Source: Clostridia bacterium
GTDB lineage: Bacteria > Bacillota > Clostridia > Peptostreptococcales > Anaerovoracaceae
Direction: 5' to 3'
Assembly (NCBI GenBank): GCA_902363595.1
Contig: CABJAP010000006.1
Span: 186,001-250,000, forward strand
Length of the DNA: 64,000 nt
Shown here: positions 33,101 to 40,195 of the stretch, piece after piece
Layout: every line of letters begins with the position of its first letter
Position numbering within the stretch: the stretch's first letter is position 1
The notes under the pieces: model-generated
Databases searched by the model: none
What the model was told of the DNA's origin: nothing
Seen by the model: only the letters and a program-made list of their open reading frames with translations
Made by a program: the position numbers and the translations under genes

Positions 33101-34758
33101 GTTTTTGCATTCCATTGACAATCCAGCAAAACGCCGCCGCTCTCTGTAAGAATGCGCCCGTTTTCATCACAAATAGCTTCGTAATAACCTGCGGCTTTCA
33201 TGGCTGGTTTGGCTTTAAATTTGGAGGTTATTGTGAAAAATCCTGACGGGGCGTTCCACTTATTCATAAAAGTACGCAGTGACGCTGTGCTATTAACGTT
33301 TTTCTTTGCGTCGTTAATATCTTTTTTCAAATTCTCCCATGCTTTATCTGAACTAAAAGCCAAATTTTCATTTAAGCCAATTGACATTTTGTATTTATAT
33401 GTACCGTCTTTCATGGTTTCCTTTTTAATCTTTGTATTCACAGCTTTGAAGTTCAAATTATAGCTCTCTGGAAAAACTTTTGTGATCGGCTGGTTACCTG
33501 CGCTTCCGCCCATATTCTCGAAAAGCTGCATTTTACCTAAACTCTGCGATAAGTCAAATTTAACATCTTCTACTGGTTTATATGAGGGTTTTGTTCCGGT
33601 ACTGCCAATTGCTATAAATGGGATATCATTCTCTTGTGCGTAGGATTCGGCATAGGAATTTGAATAGCCGTAAATGGTTATATCGTTACATCCAAAAAAT
33701 GCATGGTATGCGATACTTGTCACACTATTCGGAATAGCTATGCTTGTTAATGAATCACATCCCCAAAATGCATCAGATTCAATGTTAGTTACGCTATTTG
33801 GAATTGTTATTGTTGTTAAACTCATACAGTCAGAAAATGAAGCAACTCCAATACTTACTACACTGTCTGGAATTGTATATCTTGTCCTACTGTTACCTAT
33901 AGGATACTGTATTAAATTTGTCTTTGATTTGTTAAATAGCACTCCGTTTAAAGCTGTATATTTAGAGTTATCCTTGTCTACATCGATACTAGCTAATCCA
34001 TCACACCACGCAAAGGCCTCGTCCCCAATGCTTGTTACACCATTGGGAATAGTTATACTTGTTAATGAATCACATCCCCAAAACGCTTCATATTCAATAC
34101 TTATCACGCTGCTTGGAATGTTTATATTTATTAATTTATAACACGCTTTAAATGCGCTGTTTCCTATATTTGTTACACCATCTGGAATTGTATAGTTTGT
34201 TCTATTGTTACCTATAGGATATTGCACTAAATTTGTTTTTAATTTATTAAATAGCACTCCGTCTAAAGATGTATATTTAGAGTTATCTTTATCTACATTA
34301 ATACTAATTAATCCATCACACTCGGAAAATGCCCCGTCTCCAATGCTTGTCACACTATTTGGAATCGTTATACTGGTTAGGCCACAGCCACTAAATGCAT
34401 TGTCTCCTATAGCTTTCACTTCTACACTTCTTATTGCTTTTGGAATTATTACTTTTGTTACTTCCACATCGCAATCCGTAATCGTCCCCGTCGTTTCATC
34501 AAAGTAGATATTCCCGCCAGTCACGCCTTCACTAACAGCAATACCCTTACTACTTGCCGCTTGTGCAGTCGCTTTGCTCGCTTTTGAAGGTTCCGGTTTC
34601 TCTTCTTTTGCCTTAGTAGGTTCGACTGACGTTACTGTTTTTGTTTGCACGTCTTTTGCTTCTGATTGCTTCTCAGCCGCAGCCCCAATCGCCGGATTGG
34701 CTAATATTGTTGCAAACATCATCACTGAAGTCATCAAACTTATCCATTTCTTTTTCAT
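30130..34758 (-). CDS. Large secreted protein: BspA-type LRR, CARDB-like, Ig-like and Fn3-like domains
   Basis: 1,542 residues. Signal peptide at 1-28 (MKKKWISLMTSVMMFATIL, cleavage near IGAAA); a Thr/Lys/Glu-rich linker; BspA-like leucine-rich repeats at about 95-395 (SITIPNSVTSIGDGAFSECD type), including a 105-residue tandem duplication; a Gly/Ala-rich region near 560-650; a stretch from about 720 to 1040 with repeated W/Y-containing strands resembling a beta-propeller; a CARDB/NEW3-like part near 1090-1290 (ETVYLDESIDLNN); an MBG-type Ig unit (YTYDGKAIQPAVRVKG); a Big-type unit; and the Lys-rich Fn3-like tail. No sortase signal. BspA repeats in other bacteria bind host proteins or mucus; that is not shown here. 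Start ATG 34758 follows AAGGAGCGG. The C-terminal module is shared with the 661-residue protein downstream. Confidence 0.85.
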   Translation of the reverse strand: MKKKWISLMTSVMMFATILANPAIGAAAEKQSEAKDVQTKTVTSVEPTKAKEEKPEPSKASKATAQAASSKGIAVSEGVTGGNIYFDETTGTITDCDVEVTKVIIPKAIRSVEVKAIGDNAFSGCGLTSITIPNSVTSIGDGAFSECDGLISINVDKDNSKYTSLDGVLFNKLKTNLVQYPIGNNRTNYTIPDGVTNIGNSAFKACYKLININIPSSVISIEYEAFWGCDSLTSITIPNGVTSIGDEAFAWCDGLASIDVDKDNSKYTALNGVLFNKSKTNLIQYPIGNSRTRYTIPDSVVSIGVASFSDCMSLTTITIPNSVTNIESDAFWGCDSLTSIAIPNSVTSIAYHAFFGCNDITIYGYSNSYAESYAQENDIPFIAIGSTGTKPSYKPVEDVKFDLSQSLGKMQLFENMGGSAGNQPITKVFPESYNLNFKAVNTKIKKETMKDGTYKYKMSIGLNENLAFSSDKAWENLKKDINDAKKNVNSTASLRTFMNKWNAPSGFFTITSKFKAKPAMKAAGYYEAICDENGRILTESGGVLLDCQWNAKTTNQWLIGPVPIYVELGGNLKAAVKGGMRKDLENPKLSLTGTVKVTPGISAGAGAGISGAATVGVKGSADIDIRLIPASKGDFTAGIAATAKLIFVFDWEYTLAKKTYPLWNKTKKKQYSLANAGEDQELALTDRAYQDKTSEWNGSMPRARKNSKIAVMRAAESGISSWELQSYILPNTIPKMKKVGNDTVMVFQSNDPGRETANSVKLMYSVYDGNTWSQPKSLWDNGTLDTFSDMEVIDNELYVVWQKCKEVLKGSDANRLSEQAAQTSELCWTKYNPSSKSFAQAQYITNDEKADLMPVLVKDADVPAVMWVSNPENDLIGLDGTKTIYLSKLNGAEWSSPEIVGTTECYISELDGIWHDRKYIAAYIGSLAGNTPSLFTAESGTVVPIAQQGEAVISGLKCKDGTISYNQEGTLKQYNLADQATSELIAGESQMISANAEMFKQGEKTAMIWMANSEEGCSIYSSVKTESGYSEPVELYRDENIIGNYITAVMNTDGSWDIVLNATDNENPEKTSMFFIETANKPKAVLNDVIINESEMEDNLQPISCSVTNDSEETITKLNLIVRNGNETLLNEEIPRTILPGETVYLDESIDLNNIDQKATLNIEATAPGQVDLLASVQEEEIQLSDFDVTVEKEVMDNSVKFAATVKNCGRVASGGTVNLYGDAEGKRRIQSESFDVLSPGETTTVELTYPISSMEFNAEQSAYSMIKVETGGEEYNVENNLYYGATYLWELPEDIFNIANFDLIGADGSYTYDGKAIQPAVRVKGLKQGTDYTVSYRNNVNAGRAKVIITGIGIYHGTMAKEYIIQKANQVVTAGSYTKTYGNKPFSLNAGAKSQLSYQSSNPKIATVSSTGKVTIKNTGKVQITITAAATANYNAAAKTVTITVNPKKAAGLKAKAGKKRMTVSWKKDTKASGYQITYAQNKKFKKGKKNVIISKNKTTKKTIKKLKAKKTYYVKVRSYKKAGSQKLYGAYSGAKKVKVK
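33700..34329 (-). repeat. Tandem duplication of a 315-bp coding unit (105 residues) in the BspA-like gene
   Basis: Two back-to-back units of exactly 315 bp, 34015-34329 and 33700-34014. Both encode F-x-x-CDGL, DKDNSKYT, GVLFNK, QYPIGN and AFWGCDSLTSI at equal spacing; the DNA is still alike (for example TTAAATAGCACTCCG at 33932 and 34247). Confidence 0.85.
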
Positions 34759-34942
34759 AATACCGCTCCTTATTTAACCGACATAAATTATATATTTTCA
34801 GCTCTAATTTTTTTATATTGCTGTATGCTTAGCATAACTTACACGATCAGTTATTCATACACTCAACTTCACATCATCATTGTCCGCAACCACAACAACT
34901 CGTAACGTTTAGCCCTCAAAACGTAGCATTTGGAACCAAACA
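34759..34942. other. Upstream region of the large surface-protein gene
   Basis: AT-rich DNA; the minus strand has TATAAT-like boxes near 34787-34792 but no convincing -35. No gene seen. Confidence 0.35.
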
Positions 34943-34966
34943 AAAAAGAGTACCCTAAGGCACCCC
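34943..34966 (-). terminator. Small intrinsic terminator, minus strand
   Basis: GTGCC-TTA-GGGTAC followed by TCTTTTTTG on the minus strand. No gene is seen directly upstream of it (35.0-35.2 kb). Confidence 0.5.
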
Positions 34967-35236
34967 GTTTCCCCATTATAATCGCTCACTTTGATCGAGC
35001 ATCATTTTTTTATTCATATAAATTTAGTATATACAATCTAACATATTATATATATATATAACGCCTGTTGTCAACAATTATTACGCCGCGTCACTGCCAG
35101 GTCTGGAAATGGGTCTGGAAAAGGTCCCAAAAATCATGCTTCCAATTTTCCAGCGTTCATGTCCCGGACGTCCTATGTCTTCCACTCCCTCACCCTGATG
35201 CAGGCTCATCAAAAATCAAAATCCGATTCCAACTTT
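34967..35236. other. Intergenic stretch between two minus-strand terminators, no gene recognised
   Basis: About 270 bp. A TATAAT on the minus strand (34981..34976 region) and a (TA)n run (35047-35062) are present. The part 35085-35215 has a different, GC-richer texture with the near-repeat GGTCTGGAAATGGGTCTGGAAAAGG; no open frame in it has a ribosome site or family similarity. It may be the remnant of a lost gene or hold an untranslated RNA. Confidence 0.35.
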
Positions 35237-35299
35237 ACTTCCTATCAAAAAATAAAAAAATCAGGCACAGCCACGACCCAAACCGATCAGCTATGCCTA
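35237..35299 (-). terminator. Strong intrinsic terminator, minus strand
   Basis: AGGCATAGC pairs with GCTGTGCCT (one G-T pair), loop about 15 nt, then GATTTTTTTATTTTTT. It may end the AIM24-family transcript after passing the inverted-repeat element, or an unrecognised transcript of 35.3-35.8 kb. Confidence 0.7.
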
Positions 35300-35413
35300 A
35301 TACATTAGTCAACAAACATATAAATTTATCCGCCTTGTTATCCTGTGCCTTAACCTTACTTACAAAATCGAATATCCCAGGCGCAATCGCCTGAATTTTC
35401 ATTTATTTTCTCA

Positions 35414-35659
35414 ATTTATATTCGAAATCACCAAAAACAGAGTGCTGGTCCATATAAAAACAAAGCATTTTCCGTCGCCAATCGCTTGAAAAGAACCGAT
35501 TTGCGGTCAATTCGGAAGTATAATCAAGAAAGTTTGCACTAACTTTACAAAACTAATTTTCAATTAGTTCCATTTAAATTAATTTTTTACCATCTTTTCC
35601 TCTAGAATCCAAAATTTATATGGACATTGCCTCCAAATCAACCCATTTCGAATATAAAT
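35414..35659. mobile_element. MITE-like element, 246 bp with perfect 15-bp terminal inverted repeats (dispersed repeat copy 2)
   Basis: Left end ATTTATATTCGAAAT (35414-35428) is the exact reverse complement of right end ATTTCGAATATAAAT (35645-35659). No coding capacity. The right 140 bp share two blocks with the non-coding region at 20392-20525. No target-site duplication is obvious next to the ends. A role as RNA structure instead of a transposable unit cannot be excluded. Confidence 0.65.
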
Positions 35660-35856
35660 AGGAATATTTTACATATATCCCCGGCAATTACAGAACTGAG
35701 CCGCGCCGCTTCAGCAACCGCCCCTTTCCACGGTAATACAAAATGCAATAGCCCGCCCAGCTCCAAATATCATCAAACAATCAGCCTTTTCACCGCACCA
35801 TCATCCTTTTCCCATCAACCCGAATGCACCGAATGCCATTCCTTGCCTATGCTTCC

Positions 35857-36537
35857 TCAGTCTCCCGATGGAATTCTGGCTGCGATCTGCCCTGTAAAGT
35901 CGGCAAAATTCATGGTCTGCAGAACGACTTTTCCCGGGCCGGTTAGTTTGGTAAGGAAGAGGCCCTCTCCTCCGAAGAGGATATTACCCATGCCTTTTAC
36001 CGTTTCCACCTCGTAGTTCACAGTCGGCGCAAAGGCTACCACATTGCCGGTATCTACTTTCAGCACTTCCCCCGGCGCCAGCTCTTTCACGGTGACATCG
36101 CCGTCAATTTCAAGGAACGCCTTGCCGCTTCCGGTCAGCCTCTGTAGAATAAACCCTTCCCCGCCAAAAAAGCCGGAAGAAAATCTCTTGGTAAACACGG
36201 TTTCCAGCTCCACGGAATTTTCTGCGCACAAGAATGCGCCTTTCTGTATAATCAGCCCATTGGCGCCTCTGACATCCACATCCAGGATACTCCCTGGAAC
36301 CGTTGAGGCAAAAGCAATCACCGCATTGTCGCAGACGGCTTCATAGTGGGCGATGAACATGGACTCTCCGGCGAGCATCCTGCCAAGCCCTTTCAGCACG
36401 CCGCCGCGGGTGTTTGTGGACATGGCGATCCCGTCGCTCTGCCAGGCCATCCCGCCTGATTGGGTAAAAATAACTTCTCCTCTGTTCAACTGCATTTCCA
36501 CCGCAGGAACAGTCTTGCCTATCATCTGATAATTCAT
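35857..36537 (-). CDS. AIM24 / TIGR00266 family protein
   Basis: 226 residues. The sequence has the repeated beta-strand pattern of the AIM24 (TIGR00266) family: SGGMAWQSDGIAMSTNTRGG, GLGRMLAGESMFI, PGSILDVDV, KGAFLCAENSVELETVFTKR, GGEGFILQRLTGSGKAFLEI and NILFGGEGLFLTKLTGPGKV. These are double-stranded beta-helix proteins common in Firmicutes; yeast AIM24 is mitochondrial, but the bacterial role is not known. Start ATG 36537 follows AAAGGAGGA by 6 nt. A lipoprotein gene lies 11 nt upstream on the same strand, so the two are probably one transcript. About 200 bp of non-coding DNA separate its stop from the inverted-repeat element. Confidence 0.9.
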   Translation of the reverse strand: MNYQMIGKTVPAVEMQLNRGEVIFTQSGGMAWQSDGIAMSTNTRGGVLKGLGRMLAGESMFIAHYEAVCDNAVIAFASTVPGSILDVDVRGANGLIIQKGAFLCAENSVELETVFTKRFSSGFFGGEGFILQRLTGSGKAFLEIDGDVTVKELAPGEVLKVDTGNVVAFAPTVNYEVETVKGMGNILFGGEGLFLTKLTGPGKVVLQTMNFADFTGQIAARIPSGD

Positions 36538-36548
36538 TTTTTCCTCCT

Positions 36549-37202
36549 TTATAATTCCTTTTTTGTCAAACGCCCTTTCTCTATCACCTTTGTCTTAAAA
36601 TCTTCGGCACCGCTGCTGCCATCATTTACGACTCTGGTTATGGTAAAGGCTCCCGTATCTGGATTCAAATCAAAAAGATCTTCGCTGATTTCCATGTTCC
36701 AAAGCGCCTTAATCTTTTCCTTTTGCTCTTTTTTCAGCTTTCCCACCAGCCCGTTTCCCTCCCCAATCGCTTCTTTCGCATATTTTTCTGGAAACATTGC
36801 TTCAATAGAAGGCCCATATCGGTCGCCGTCTTCCGGAAATTTCACGTTTATTAATTTTACGGATTCTCCGCTGATCTCCGTTACCAAGGTCAACGGCATG
36901 GAGCTGCCTGATAGCTCATAAGCAGCATCCTTGTACTTCACAAAGTCTCCCGACAGATCCCAGACATAGATTTCTGTATACCCCTCTTTCTCGCGGGCGC
37001 CGTAGACTTTCAGCGAGTCAAAAGTTTGAACGTCCAGATATTCCGCCTCATCTTGATCGTAAGGCTCTCTCGCAGTAAGCTGCTCGGTCACACTTTTTAT
37101 CTGCTGATCGCTCAGCTGGACATCTGCCGGATCCCGGCCGCAGCCGATCAGAGATACAGCAAAAATTAAAACCATTGATAACACACAAATACACTTTTTC
37201 AT
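36549..37202 (-). CDS. Predicted lipoprotein of unknown function
   Basis: 217 residues. A lipoprotein signal peptide (MKKCICVLSMVLIFAVS then LIGC lipobox, lipidated Cys at 21) shows anchoring to the outer face of the membrane. The mature part is a charged globular domain with strands such as EYLDVQTFDSLKVYG and EGYTEIYVWDLSGDFVKYKD; no family is recognised. Start ATG 37202 follows GAGAGGATAAGGA. The AIM24 gene starts 11 nt downstream. Its own promoter is listed separately. Confidence 0.8.
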   Translation of the reverse strand: MKKCICVLSMVLIFAVSLIGCGRDPADVQLSDQQIKSVTEQLTAREPYDQDEAEYLDVQTFDSLKVYGAREKEGYTEIYVWDLSGDFVKYKDAAYELSGSSMPLTLVTEISGESVKLINVKFPEDGDRYGPSIEAMFPEKYAKEAIGEGNGLVGKLKKEQKEKIKALWNMEISEDLFDLNPDTGAFTITRVVNDGSSGAEDFKTKVIEKGRLTKKEL

Positions 37203-37287
37203 TCCTTATCCTCTCTTTCTGATTACGCCTGACAATTCCCCCATTTTTCCCGAAAACGCCGGCGCAGGCACTTTCTTTAATAAATCT

Positions 37288-37316
37288 ATTATATGTTACC
37301 GCCCTGCAAAAGACAA
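37288..37316 (-). promoter_or_regulatory. Promoter of lipoprotein-AIM24 operon
   Basis: Minus strand TTGTCT (37316..37311), 17 bp, TATAAT (37293..37288). Confidence 0.65.
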
Positions 37317-37370
37317 TGCGTTCCTTTCATGACCAAATGGGGTTCTTGATATGTTTGCCCGGCAAACCAC

Positions 37371-37423
37371 TTGACACGGGGTCATTTCCGTGATAATTTA
37401 TTATACATACCAAACGTATGTAT
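37371..37423 (+). promoter_or_regulatory. tetR promoter and palindromic operator
   Basis: TTGACA (37371-37376), 17 bp, TAATTT (37394-37399). Immediately downstream an 8-bp perfect inverted repeat ATACATAC/GTATGTAT (37403-37410, 37416-37423) with spacer CAAAC covers the transcription start, as expected for self-repression. The core CATACCAA(A/C)CGTATGTATG recurs before the MFS gene. Confidence 0.75.
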
Positions 37424-37439
37424 GGAAAGGACCATTGAT

Positions 37440-38084
37440 ATGTCAAGGAACAAATATCCGGAGATCACGGTTAACCGGATTCTGGATTCTGCTACAAAGC
37501 TGTTTTTACAAAAGGGCTACGAAAAGACAACCATCCAGGATATTGTGAACGATCTGGGAGATTTGAGCAAAGGCGCCATCTACCATCATTTCTCATCAAA
37601 GGAGGACATCATTCAAGCGGTCGGCGAACGGATGTATGCGAACGTGGACTTTGCGTCTATGTTCAAGGGCCGTGAGGATCAACTGACCGGACTGGAAAAG
37701 CTGAAGGAAATCTGCCTGGCTTGTATGACCAGCGTCCAGCAACATCAACTGATGGAAGCAGTGCCTGACTATTATCACAATCCAAAGTTTTTGGCGCAGG
37801 AAGTGTTCGAGTCCGTAAAACATTCGCCTCAGATGCTGCTGCCCTACATCGAGGAAGGCGTGGAGGATGGATCGATCACCGTATCCCAGCCCAAAGAGGC
37901 CGCGGAAGTGTTTTTGCTGCTCATCAACATCTGGATCAATCCGCTGGTCTTTCATGAAACCCGGGCTGCCTTCACGGAGAAAGTTCGCTTTTTAAAGACG
38001 CTGCTGGACCAGATCGGCCTGCCGGTTATGGACGAAAAGGTCATGGCTGCCGCATTGTCCTATGGGGAATGCTTAGACGATTAG
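37440..38084 (+). CDS. TetR family transcriptional regulator (efflux-pair regulator 1)
   Basis: 214 residues. The N-terminal HTH has the TetR pattern (ILDSATKLFLQKGYEKTTIQ, then DIVNDLGDLSKGAIYHHFSS and KEDIIQAVG); the C-terminal ligand domain is helical and unassigned. Start ATG 37440 follows AAAGGA with about 8 nt. It has a strong promoter overlapped by a palindromic operator, and the same core motif precedes the MFS transporter gene 87 nt downstream, so it is very probably a repressor of itself and of that transporter. The inducer is unknown. Confidence 0.92.
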   Translation: MSRNKYPEITVNRILDSATKLFLQKGYEKTTIQDIVNDLGDLSKGAIYHHFSSKEDIIQAVGERMYANVDFASMFKGREDQLTGLEKLKEICLACMTSVQQHQLMEAVPDYYHNPKFLAQEVFESVKHSPQMLLPYIEEGVEDGSITVSQPKEAAEVFLLLINIWINPLVFHETRAAFTEKVRFLKTLLDQIGLPVMDEKVMAAALSYGECLDD

Positions 38085-38105
38085 CGTCCGTTTTCACTTG
38101 TTATC

Positions 38106-38157
38106 GCTTCCTACGGGAAGCAATTTATTGGGATTGAACATACCAACCGTATGTATG
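38106..38157 (+). promoter_or_regulatory. Stem-loop and second TetR-type operator before the MFS gene
   Basis: A 6-bp stem GCTTCC/GGAAGC with TACG loop (38106-38121) follows the tetR stop codon. At 38139-38157 CATAC-CAACC-GTATGTATG repeats the core of the operator at 37407-37424 with one base change in the spacer. No strong separate promoter is seen, so the site may work on a read-through transcript or on a weak local promoter. Confidence 0.6.
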
Positions 38158-38170
38158 AAAGGAGATTTTT

Positions 38171-39412
38171 ATGAAACTGCTAAATCGAAATTTTACACTG
38201 ATATTAATCGGACAAATCATTTCGCTCTTTGGAAATGCCACGCTGCGGTTCGCGCTGCCCCTTTATCTGCTGGACCGAACAGGGTCGTCATCCCTGTTCG
38301 GTATCGTTCTGGCCTGTTCCTTCATTCCTATGGTGATCCTCTCGCCTGTAGGCGGCCTTCTTGCGGACCGGGTCAACAAGCGGAATATTATGGTTTTTTT
38401 AGACTTTCTAACCGCCTTTTTAACCGGCCTTTTCCTCCTTCTCAACGGTTCCTTATCACCTCAGGCCCTGGTCCTCATCGTAATGATGCTGCTTTCGGGA
38501 ATTCAATCTCTGTATCAGCCTTCTGTTCAGGCCAGCATTCCTTTCCTGCAGGAGAAAGGAAACCTGATGACAGCCAACGCTATCATCAATCAGGTGTCGG
38601 CCCTGGCAAACCTCATCGGTCCGGTTTTGGGCGGTATTGTTTATGAAGCCTTCGGCGTAACCCAGGTGGTTCTCATCAGCGGAATCTGCTTTCTCTTGTC
38701 TGCTGTCATGGAGCTGTTCATCCGCATTCCTGTAAACAAGCTTCCTGAGAACGGCAGTATTCTCTCCATTGTAAAAGGGGATTTTGCTGAAAGCATTCAC
38801 TACATTCACAGAGAAAAACCGGTCATCCAAAAAGTCATCATCATTGTAGCCTTGTTCAATCTGGTACTGACCTCCATGGTGATCGTGGGCATTCCGGTTA
38901 TCATCAAAATACATTTGGCATTGTCCGGCCAGCTGTACGGCTACGCGCAGGGAATATCCGCTGCCGGCGGCCTGGCGGGCGGTATCCTCGTGGGCGTTCT
39001 GGCAAACCGGCTGCGGGCCGAAAAAGTATGGAAGCTGCTCCTGGCTGCCGCAGCAACCCTGCTGCCCATGGCGCTCTGCCTGCTCTTTGATGCGCCTCCC
39101 ATGGTTTCCTATCTGGTCATCGTCTGCTGTTACTTCCTGATGATGGTGCTCGCCACCATGTTCAGCGTTCAGATGCTTTCTTTCGTGCAGAGCGAGGTGC
39201 CGGGAAGCCTGATCGGAAAAGTGATTTCCTTTGTTATGGCCATGTCCATGTGCTCCCAGCCTTTGGGCCAGGCCCTCTACGGTCTGCTCTTTGACTGGGC
39301 GGCGCCCCAATGGATCATTCTCGGGAGCATGGCCGCCGCGGCTGTCATTGTCATCGCGTCCAGAAAAGCTTTCAGCCATATCAACAATACCGCTGAGGAA
39401 AATCTGGGGTAA
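38171..39412 (+). CDS. MFS transporter, multidrug-efflux type (MFS_3-like)
   Basis: 413 residues with twelve membrane helices. N-terminal LILIGQIISLFGNATLRFAL and the motif A-like loop GGLLADRVNKRNIMVFLD after helix 2 fit the MFS_3/enterobactin-exporter-like group often annotated as multidrug or macrolide efflux. The second half keeps GGILVGVLANRLRAEKVWKL. Start ATG 38171 follows AAAGGAGA. It forms a pair with the TetR gene upstream and carries the same operator motif just before its ribosome site. Export of a toxic compound is likely; which one is unknown. Confidence 0.88.
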   Translation: MKLLNRNFTLILIGQIISLFGNATLRFALPLYLLDRTGSSSLFGIVLACSFIPMVILSPVGGLLADRVNKRNIMVFLDFLTAFLTGLFLLLNGSLSPQALVLIVMMLLSGIQSLYQPSVQASIPFLQEKGNLMTANAIINQVSALANLIGPVLGGIVYEAFGVTQVVLISGICFLLSAVMELFIRIPVNKLPENGSILSIVKGDFAESIHYIHREKPVIQKVIIIVALFNLVLTSMVIVGIPVIIKIHLALSGQLYGYAQGISAAGGLAGGILVGVLANRLRAEKVWKLLLAAAATLLPMALCLLFDAPPMVSYLVIVCCYFLMMVLATMFSVQMLSFVQSEVPGSLIGKVISFVMAMSMCSQPLGQALYGLLFDWAAPQWIILGSMAAAAVIVIASRKAFSHINNTAEENLG

Positions 39413-39450
39413 AGCTGGCAAAATTTCTCGAAAACTTTTGAAAAAAACTA

Positions 39451-39480
39451 TTGAAAGAGCTGCCCGTTCCGTTGTATAAT
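39451..39480 (+). promoter_or_regulatory. Promoter of tRNA-Thr
   Basis: TTGAAA (39451-39456), 18 bp, TATAAT (39475-39480), 16 bp before the tRNA. Confidence 0.75.
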
Positions 39481-39496
39481 ATTGATCGTATCAGAT

Positions 39497-39571
39497 GCTA
39501 CTGTGGCTCAGGGGTAGAGCAGCTCACTCGTAATGAGCAGGTCGTCGGTTCAAATCCGACCAGTAGCTCCA
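39497..39571 (+). tRNA. tRNA-Thr (anticodon CGT)
   Basis: 75 nt with encoded CCA. GCTACTG (39497-39503) pairs with CAGTAGC (39561-39567), discriminator T, then CCA. The anticodon loop CTCGTAA gives CGT; T-arm GTCGGTTCAAATCCGAC. Confidence 0.95.
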
Positions 39572-39576
39572 AAGAT

Positions 39577-39624
39577 AAATCCCCTCAAATCCATTGTTTT
39601 CAACAGGTTTGAGGGGATTTTTTC
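39577..39624 (+). terminator. Terminator of tRNA-Thr
   Basis: Perfect 13-bp stem AAATCCCCTCAAA/TTTGAGGGGATTT (39577-39589 with 39608-39620) followed by TTTTC. Confidence 0.9.
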
Positions 39625-39688
39625 TTGTTTTTCCGCACTTTAAAAATTCCAATTATTAGGCGATTCATCCCAAAGAAAGGAGCCCCTC

Positions 39689-40195
39689 ATGGCGCAGACA
39701 GCAAAAACAACTCCCCAGGTTCACAACATCGAGCCCGTATACGACGCCCATTCCAAAATTCTGATTTTGGGCAGCTTTCCCTCGGTCAAATCCAGGGAAG
39801 CCCAGTTTTTTTACGGCCACCCGCAGAATCGTTTCTGGAAGGTGCTGGCCCAGGTGTTAGACCATCCGCTGCCCCAGACCATTAACGAGAAAAAAGCCTT
39901 CCTGCTTGAGAATAACATCGCTGTATGGGACGTGATCGCTTCCTGCGAAATCGCAGGCTCCAGCGACAGCACCATCCGCAATGTGATGCAAAACGACCTG
40001 TCCAGAATTTTAGATGCAGCGCCTGTTGCACAGATTTTCTGCAACGGAGCCAAATCCCATAAACTTTATGAAACATACTGCCAGCCGCACACTGGCAGGC
40101 CGGCGGTCAAACTGCCTTCCACCAGCCCGGCCAACGCCGCCTGGACCTTAGACAAACTAGCAGACCACTGGCAGGCCATCCGCTCATTTCTTTAA
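39689..40195 (+). CDS. DNA-deoxyinosine glycosylase (uracil-DNA-glycosylase superfamily)
   Basis: 168 residues. Motif 1 is LILGSFPSVKSREAQFFYGH, followed by PQNRFWKVL, AVWDVIASCEIAGSSD and the C-terminal PSTSPANAAWTLDKL, the layout of the family 6 hypoxanthine (deoxyinosine) DNA glycosylases. It removes deaminated adenine from DNA in base excision repair; activity on uracil or xanthine differs among members. Start ATG 39689 follows AAAGGAGCC with about 8 nt. It lies downstream of tRNA-Thr and its last 12 bp overlap the end of the convergent alpha/beta-hydrolase gene. Confidence 0.88.
   Translation: MAQTAKTTPQVHNIEPVYDAHSKILILGSFPSVKSREAQFFYGHPQNRFWKVLAQVLDHPLPQTINEKKAFLLENNIAVWDVIASCEIAGSSDSTIRNVMQNDLSRILDAAPVAQIFCNGAKSHKLYETYCQPHTGRPAVKLPSTSPANAAWTLDKLADHWQAIRSFL

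Noticed and set aside
35068..35394. 108-codon plus-strand frame in the gene-poor stretch
   Set aside because: No ribosome site, low-complexity composition, and it spans a strong minus-strand terminator.
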